Origin: Nocardioides sp. CER19
GTDB lineage: Bacteria > Actinomycetota > Actinomycetes > Propionibacteriales > Nocardioidaceae
DNA length: 64,000 nt
Direction of reading: 5' to 3'
Assembly (NCBI RefSeq): GCF_029846275.1
Contig: NZ_JARVWS010000001.1
Coordinates: forward strand, 1,302,001 to 1,366,000
The translations under genes were made by a program, and so were the position numbers. Of this stretch, positions 60,408 to 64,000 are shown piece after piece; within the stretch, counting starts at the first letter, position 1; the number at the start of each line of letters is the position of its first letter. The notes beneath the pieces are model-generated. The model saw only the letters and a list, made by a program, of their open reading frames with translations. It made no database searches and had not been told where the DNA came from.

Positions 60408-61165
60408 ACACCGCCACCGCCGGCCGGGTCGTGCGCCGCGTCGCCCACGTGATGGGCATGCCGGTGAGCCTTGCGCTGCGTGGACGGCATGCCGGTGACC
60501 TCGAGTCCGAGTCGGCGTGGGCCGAGGCGATGGCCACGCTGCGCGATGTCGACCGGGTCTTCAGCACCTACCGTGCCGACTCGTTCGTGTCCCGTCTCGA
60601 TCGAGGGCTGCTCGACGTCGTCGACTGCCCGCTCGAGGTCGCCGAGGTGCTGGCGCTGGGGGAGCGGGCACGCCTGGAGACCGGCGGCGCCTTCGACGTA
60701 CGTCGCTCCGGCCGGCTCGACCCCAGCGGCGTCGTGAAGGGCTGGGCGGTGGAGCGTGCCGCCCGTCCGCTGCGGCACCTCGCCGACACCGACTTCTGTC
60801 TGTCGGCGGGCGGCGACCTGGTCTGCCACGTGGCCGACCGGACGCGAGCGCCGTGGCGGATCGGCATCGAGGACCCGCACGACCCGACGCGGGTGGTGGC
60901 CGTGGTGCCCATGCGCGACGGGGCGGTGGCGACGTCGGGCCTGGCGCACCGCGGTGGCCACGTCGTCGATGCCCGGACCGGCGAGGTGCCGCGCGCGTTG
61001 GCGTCCGTGACCGTCGTCGCGGCCGACCTCGTGACGGCCGACATCGACGCGACGGGTGCGTTCGCGCTCGGGGCCGACGGACCCGCGTGGCTCGCACGGC
61101 GGCCAGGTCGGACGGGCCTCGTGGTCCACGCTGACGGCAGGCGCCAGCCGATCGGGCGTGGCTAG
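60404..61165 (+). CDS. apbE: FAD:protein FMN transferase ApbE
   Basis: 253 residues, starting 4 bp before the FMN-binding gene ends. It attaches FMN from FAD to Thr in the FMN-binding protein. Motifs: RVFSTYRADSFVSRLDRG, LETGGAFDVR, LDPSGVVKGWAVERAA, FCLSAGGDLVCHV, and VATSGLAHRGGHVVDARTG, then TADIDATGAFALG. It is shorter than the usual 300-350 residues and lacks an obvious signal sequence, as in some actinobacterial versions. Its 3' end overlaps the convergent TetR gene by 4 bp. Confidence 0.95.
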   Translation: MNTATAGRVVRRVAHVMGMPVSLALRGRHAGDLESESAWAEAMATLRDVDRVFSTYRADSFVSRLDRGLLDVVDCPLEVAEVLALGERARLETGGAFDVRRSGRLDPSGVVKGWAVERAARPLRHLADTDFCLSAGGDLVCHVADRTRAPWRIGIEDPHDPTRVVAVVPMRDGAVATSGLAHRGGHVVDARTGEVPRALASVTVVAADLVTADIDATGAFALGADGPAWLARRPGRTGLVVHADGRRQPIGRG

Positions 61166-61743
61166 AGCCAGCTGACCGCTTCGAGGGAACGTCGTACGGC
61201 CTCGGCCGGGGTGGGGTCCGACGTCGCCGTCGCCCAGTGCAGGTAGCCGGTGAACGCGGCGGCCGTGATGGCGGCGGCCTGGACCTGGGCGGTCAGGTCC
61301 TCGACACCGCGGTTGCGGAGGTAGGCGGCGCAGAGCTGGATCTGCTCGTCGAGGCGCCCGAACCCCAGCGCGACGAGCTCGGGGTGCGCCGCGAGGATCT
61401 GCAGCCGGGTCCGGGTCAGCTCGACGACCGGCGTACGCTCGGCGGTCACGGTGACTGCCTCGACCACGGCCGTCGCCGGCGGATGGTCACCGTGCTCGAG
61501 CAGTGCCACCGACAGCACCTCGAGGCTCTCCTGGAAGCCGTCCCAGACGAGGTCCGACTTGGTCGGGAAGTAGCGGAACAGGCTCCGGCGACTGATGCCC
61601 GCGGCGGTCGCGATCTCCGCCGCGCTCACCTCGTCATAGCCTCGCTCGGCGAAGAGCTCGACGGCTGTCCGCGACAGGCGGGAGGGGTCGATCTCGACGG
61701 GGCGCCCCCGCGTGCGCTGGCCCGGGGTTCCGGTGGGAGCCAT
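61162..61743 (-). CDS. TetR/AcrR-family regulator
   Basis: 193 residues from the ATG at 61743. The N-terminal helix-turn-helix is LSRTAVELFAERGYDEVSAA, EIATAAGISRRSLFRYFPTK, SDLVWDGF. The C-terminal domain (TRTRLQILAAHPELVALGFG; AAAITAAAFTGYLHWATATS) binds an unknown ligand. It is convergent with apbE. The target is unknown; the flavin operon or its own promoter are candidates. Confidence 0.93.
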   Translation of the reverse strand: MAPTGTPGQRTRGRPVEIDPSRLSRTAVELFAERGYDEVSAAEIATAAGISRRSLFRYFPTKSDLVWDGFQESLEVLSVALLEHGDHPPATAVVEAVTVTAERTPVVELTRTRLQILAAHPELVALGFGRLDEQIQLCAAYLRNRGVEDLTAQVQAAAITAAAFTGYLHWATATSDPTPAEAVRRSLEAVSWL

Positions 61744-61823
61744 GAGGCCATTATCGGGACAGCGCCCGGGTCGTAGCGCCGAATCGAGGGGACGATTTTC
61801 GCTGTTTCGTCAGCACAGCTGAG

Positions 61824-61896
61824 CGCCCCCGGCAGGACTCGAACCTGCAACCCACGGATTAGAAGGCCGTTGCGCTATCCATTGCGCCACGGGGGC
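61824..61896 (-). tRNA. tRNA-Arg (anticodon TCT)
   Basis: 73 nt. Acceptor arms GCCCCCG and CGGGGGC pair perfectly, the D arm is TGGCGCAATGGATAGCGCA, the anticodon loop is CCTTCTAAT with TCT, and the T arm is GCAGGTTCGAGTCCTGC. The CCA tail is not encoded. It reads the rare AGA codon in this GC-rich genome. Confidence 0.97.
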
Positions 61897-62098
61897 GGGG
61901 GGTCGTGGGTACAGTCGTGACTAACCTCGTGACTACCTCGGTGTAGTTCTCGGCGCTCCCTCGATCCCACGCCAGTATGCCGCAGCGATGGCGCGTCGCC
62001 GGGGTGTGGGCGCAGTCAGATGGCTCGATCCGGCCCCGGCTCTCGCGCATCCGCGACAGGCGAGCGCGCGGCGGTGGGCCGCGGAGTAGCGTCGCTTC

Positions 62099-62644
62099 GT
62101 GACCACGCTGGGACCGACGCCGGGTGGCGGGGATGCGAAGCGGCCCTTCCGTCACCTTGCCGCGGTCCCAGGCAAGGCGGCTCCCGTGCGAGGTCGGGTC
62201 GACGGTCGGCGCGCGGTGCACGAGTTGGCGAGCTCGCTGTGCGCCAGGGTGACGGTGAGCGGTGCCCCTGTCCCGGGCGCGAACCCTGGCGATGTCGCAC
62301 TCCGGCTGCATGACCTGCTGCCGTTCCTCGACGATGCCAGCTTCGACCGGTTCATGGCCAAGCTGCAGCGGGACGCCCGATTCGTGACGATGGCTGAGCT
62401 GGCCGCAGCAGAGAACACGGTCGAGTACGCCGACGCGGCCTGGGCGGCGGGGCTCGATGCGTCTGACTTCCCGAACGAGCGGTACGAGCTCGGCGGGGAC
62501 GTCGTCGACTACGAGGCGTTCCGTTCGGCGGTCATCGAGCACTGGGACCTGGACCTACGGGCAGACGTGGACCGGATGCTGGAGGAGAACTCGTCTCTTG
62601 ACCCGCTGGTGCCGAGGCGCAGCACCCAGTCCCACACCGGCTAG
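62099..62644 (+). CDS. Hypothetical protein, unrecognised
   Basis: 181 residues from the GTG at 62099. After a basic leader of about 50 residues the body is acidic and helical (LRLHDLLPFLDDASFDRFMA; TMAELAAAENTVEYADAAWA; VIEHWDLDLRADVDRMLEEN). No membrane helix or known motif is visible. It could start later, near residue 65. It stands alone after tRNA-Arg. Confidence 0.5.
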   Translation: MTTLGPTPGGGDAKRPFRHLAAVPGKAAPVRGRVDGRRAVHELASSLCARVTVSGAPVPGANPGDVALRLHDLLPFLDDASFDRFMAKLQRDARFVTMAELAAAENTVEYADAAWAAGLDASDFPNERYELGGDVVDYEAFRSAVIEHWDLDLRADVDRMLEENSSLDPLVPRRSTQSHTG

Positions 62645-62724
62645 GTCCCTGTGCTCCCCGGACCGCACCCGAGGCCGGCGGGTCAGTGCCGACCGCCCAG
62701 GTGCGACCGGCCAATGGACTCAAC

Positions 62725-62733
62725 GCGGCAGAT
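62725..62733 (+). repeat. Partial copy of motif B
   Basis: GCGGCAGAT, half of the 18-bp motif seen three times further right. Confidence 0.3.
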
Positions 62734-62735
62734 GA

Positions 62736-63146
62736 GTGCGTTTCCGGGATGCTGTGCTCGTGGACGACGTTCGTGACGAGACCGGTCGGCGTTGGATCGA
62801 GCCGGACGACCTGCTGAGACTGGTACGGCGCGACGTGAGCGTCAGCGGCAACGAGCCTCCCGAGGACGTGCTCTCGCGAGAGCCGCACTGTCTCGTGCCA
62901 GTATCCGTTGCGACTGTGCCAGCCCTGGACGTGCACGCCTACCGGGTCAGACTCGAGCGATGGGAACGCGGGGAAGGACCTCGCCTGACGGGCATGCGGG
63001 AGTTCGTAAGGGTGCTCGAGACCTACCCTGCCCCCGCACGAGCCGTGGGGGTCACCGGAACGACGACGACCTACACCTTTCTGCTGGACGCATCCATGTC
63101 CCGCGTTCTGGCCTGTGTGGCCATCGACGCTCCTCCAACCGTCTGA
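62736..63146 (+). CDS. Hypothetical protein, unrecognised
   Basis: 136 residues from a GTG at 62736; a GTG at 62754 is possible. RRWIEPDDLLRLVRRDVSVS, PHCLVPVSVATVPALDVHAY and a C-terminal TTTYTFLLDASMSRVLACVA suggest an alpha/beta fold. No family is recognised. Motif B copies lie on both sides. Confidence 0.5.
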   Translation: MRFRDAVLVDDVRDETGRRWIEPDDLLRLVRRDVSVSGNEPPEDVLSREPHCLVPVSVATVPALDVHAYRVRLERWERGEGPRLTGMREFVRVLETYPAPARAVGVTGTTTTYTFLLDASMSRVLACVAIDAPPTV

Positions 63147-63180
63147 AAAGACAAGGCGCTCACTGGTGCACATGGACGCA

Positions 63181-63198
63181 CGGGTCGCGGCAGATCCG
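63181..63198 (+). repeat. Dispersed 18-bp motif B, copy 1
   Basis: CGGGTCGCGGCAGATCCG, preceded by GGACGCA. Confidence 0.8.
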
Positions 63199-63242
63199 GC
63201 CGACTTTCCTCGCCAGTCGCAGGGCAGTGGTTCAATCCGGCC

Positions 63243-63551
63243 GTGTCGTTGAAGCATCTGCCCGCATTCGTACCTTTGGCCGTGACTGCCGTCTTCGGGC
63301 TCTCGGCATGCTCCAGCGACACGGGTACACCAGACTCCGCGAAGGACGTTGCGAAACGGGCCGGATGCTCCGACATCCATGCCGCCGAGGTTCCGGCCGC
63401 CTGGGCGACGTACGACGAGGCTGTCACCTGCGTACTCGATGGTGCTCAGGTCAAGGTGTACTGGTCGACCAACGATCAGGCCCAGGAGTGCCTAGATGGC
63501 GGAGACGCCAAGTGCGCCGAAGCGCTGCGCGCGTTCCGCCCTACGTCCTGA
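63243..63551 (+). CDS. Small putative lipoprotein
   Basis: 102 residues from a GTG. The signal peptide (FVPLAVTAVFGLSAC) has a lipobox Leu-Ser-Ala-Cys. The mature part is short with five cysteines (RAGCSDIHA; VTCVLDG; QECLDGGDAKC), probably disulfide-bonded outside the cell. No family is recognised. Motif B copies flank it. Confidence 0.7.
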   Translation: MSLKHLPAFVPLAVTAVFGLSACSSDTGTPDSAKDVAKRAGCSDIHAAEVPAAWATYDEAVTCVLDGAQVKVYWSTNDQAQECLDGGDAKCAEALRAFRPTS

Positions 63552-63626
63552 CCGCTGAAGTCGGTTCCCAGACCGAGCGCCCTGACACGGGCATGAACGG
63601 TCGCCGTCGCGGCATGAGCGGACGCG

Positions 63627-63644
63627 CGGGTCGCGGCAGATCCG
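63627..63644 (+). repeat. Dispersed 18-bp motif B, copy 2
   Basis: CGGGTCGCGGCAGATCCG, preceded by GGACGCG, 76 bp after the lipoprotein stop. Confidence 0.8.
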
Positions 63645-63666
63645 CGTTCAGCCTCGATGCCTTGCG

Positions 63667-63876
63667 TTACCGCTTGCCGCCAGCGAAGTAGGACCAGCCG
63701 ACGTCGTAGTGAGCGTACGCAACGAGACCCCAGTCAGCTGGGACGCGCTCGGTGAGGAAGGCAGCTGCTTCGTCTTGAGTGGCGAAGACCCCGAGGACAG
63801 CCTCTGGCGCATCAGAGTCCTCATCGAAGACGATCCAGACGCCACCTTGGTGCCGTCTGCGCTTCTTCAACCACAC
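63667..63876 (-). CDS. Small hypothetical protein, 69 residues
   Basis: From a GTG at 63876. A basic start (WLKKRRRHQGGVWIVFDEDS) is followed by VLGVFATQDEAAAFLTERVP and a C-terminal YDVGWSYFAGGKR. The beta-strand then alpha-helix layout, with a conserved-looking FATQDEAAAF segment, is common in small actinobacterial proteins of unknown function. It lies between two motif B copies. Confidence 0.6.
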   Translation of the reverse strand: MWLKKRRRHQGGVWIVFDEDSDAPEAVLGVFATQDEAAAFLTERVPADWGLVAYAHYDVGWSYFAGGKR

Positions 63877-63940
63877 GCCTCGATCCTTCCGCGCCGACCT
63901 CGGACGGGGTGTGCGGTGACACGCGGGCGGAACGCTCGAC

Positions 63941-63974
63941 TTTCGGCAGATCCGCTCGGGTCGCGGCAGATCCG
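63941..63974 (+). repeat. Dispersed motif B, partial plus full copy
   Basis: A partial copy (TTTCGGCAGATCCG, 63941-63954) runs directly into the full CGGGTCGCGGCAGATCCG at 63957-63974. Confidence 0.8.
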
Positions 63975-64000
63975 TGCGCGCGGAGGCGCAACACTACGCG

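Overview
The window is high-GC DNA from an actinomycete. GTG starts are frequent, oligoribonuclease, GH15, DUF6286 and AmaP/Asp23 genes of actinobacterial type are present, and SigE-family ECF and LuxR-ATPase regulators occur. The gene mix resembles Nocardioides or a close relative, but that placement is inference; no rRNA is present to fix it. Three tRNA genes (Lys-CTT, His-GTG, Arg-TCT) are on the minus strand. No CRISPR array, transposase or integrase was recognised.

Layout. 1-3.3 kb: a truncated VOC gene and a three-gene redox operon (redoxin, pyridine nucleotide-disulfide oxidoreductase, SDR-like). 3.3-12.8 kb: a large LuxR-ATPase regulator, an alpha/beta hydrolase with an Asp nucleophile, a GH15 hydrolase, a class-C beta-lactamase-like hydrolase, glutamate dehydrogenase and a secreted zinc metalloprotease. 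12.8-19 kb: membrane and envelope functions (FetB-like permease, GT-C glycosyltransferase, GT51 transglycosylase, DedA), two tiny membrane proteins, and an ECF sigma factor coupled to a membrane protein with two septum-formation-like units. 19.1-22 kb: a compact seven-gene Asp23/AmaP envelope-stress operon.

22-49 kb is looser and more accessory. It has many single genes (tyrosinase, NTF2-like, VOC, YceI, DsbA/FrnE, HxlR, metallophosphoesterase, XRE), wide gaps, a dispersed 16-bp intergenic motif, a frameshifted gene, a PSD-fold decarboxylase resembling the fungal tryptophan decarboxylase PsiD, and a 1,225-residue STAND-type NTPase with a nuclease-like N-terminus. That NTPase is visibly lower in GC, lies beside tRNA-Lys, and is the best candidate for an antiphage defence gene.

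49.3-61.9 kb returns to core-like content: a CrtI-like oxidoreductase, a MarR-GNAT fusion with a palindromic operator, tRNA-His, orn, a MauE/DsbA-type thiol pair, a DUF1906 secreted protein, a MarR/MFS/isochorismatase-like operon, and a flavin electron-transfer set (ferric-reductase-like protein, FMN-binding protein, ApbE). The reductase gene is broken by an exact 13-bp tandem duplication. From 62 kb to the right edge are small unrecognised genes separated by an 18-bp repeat.
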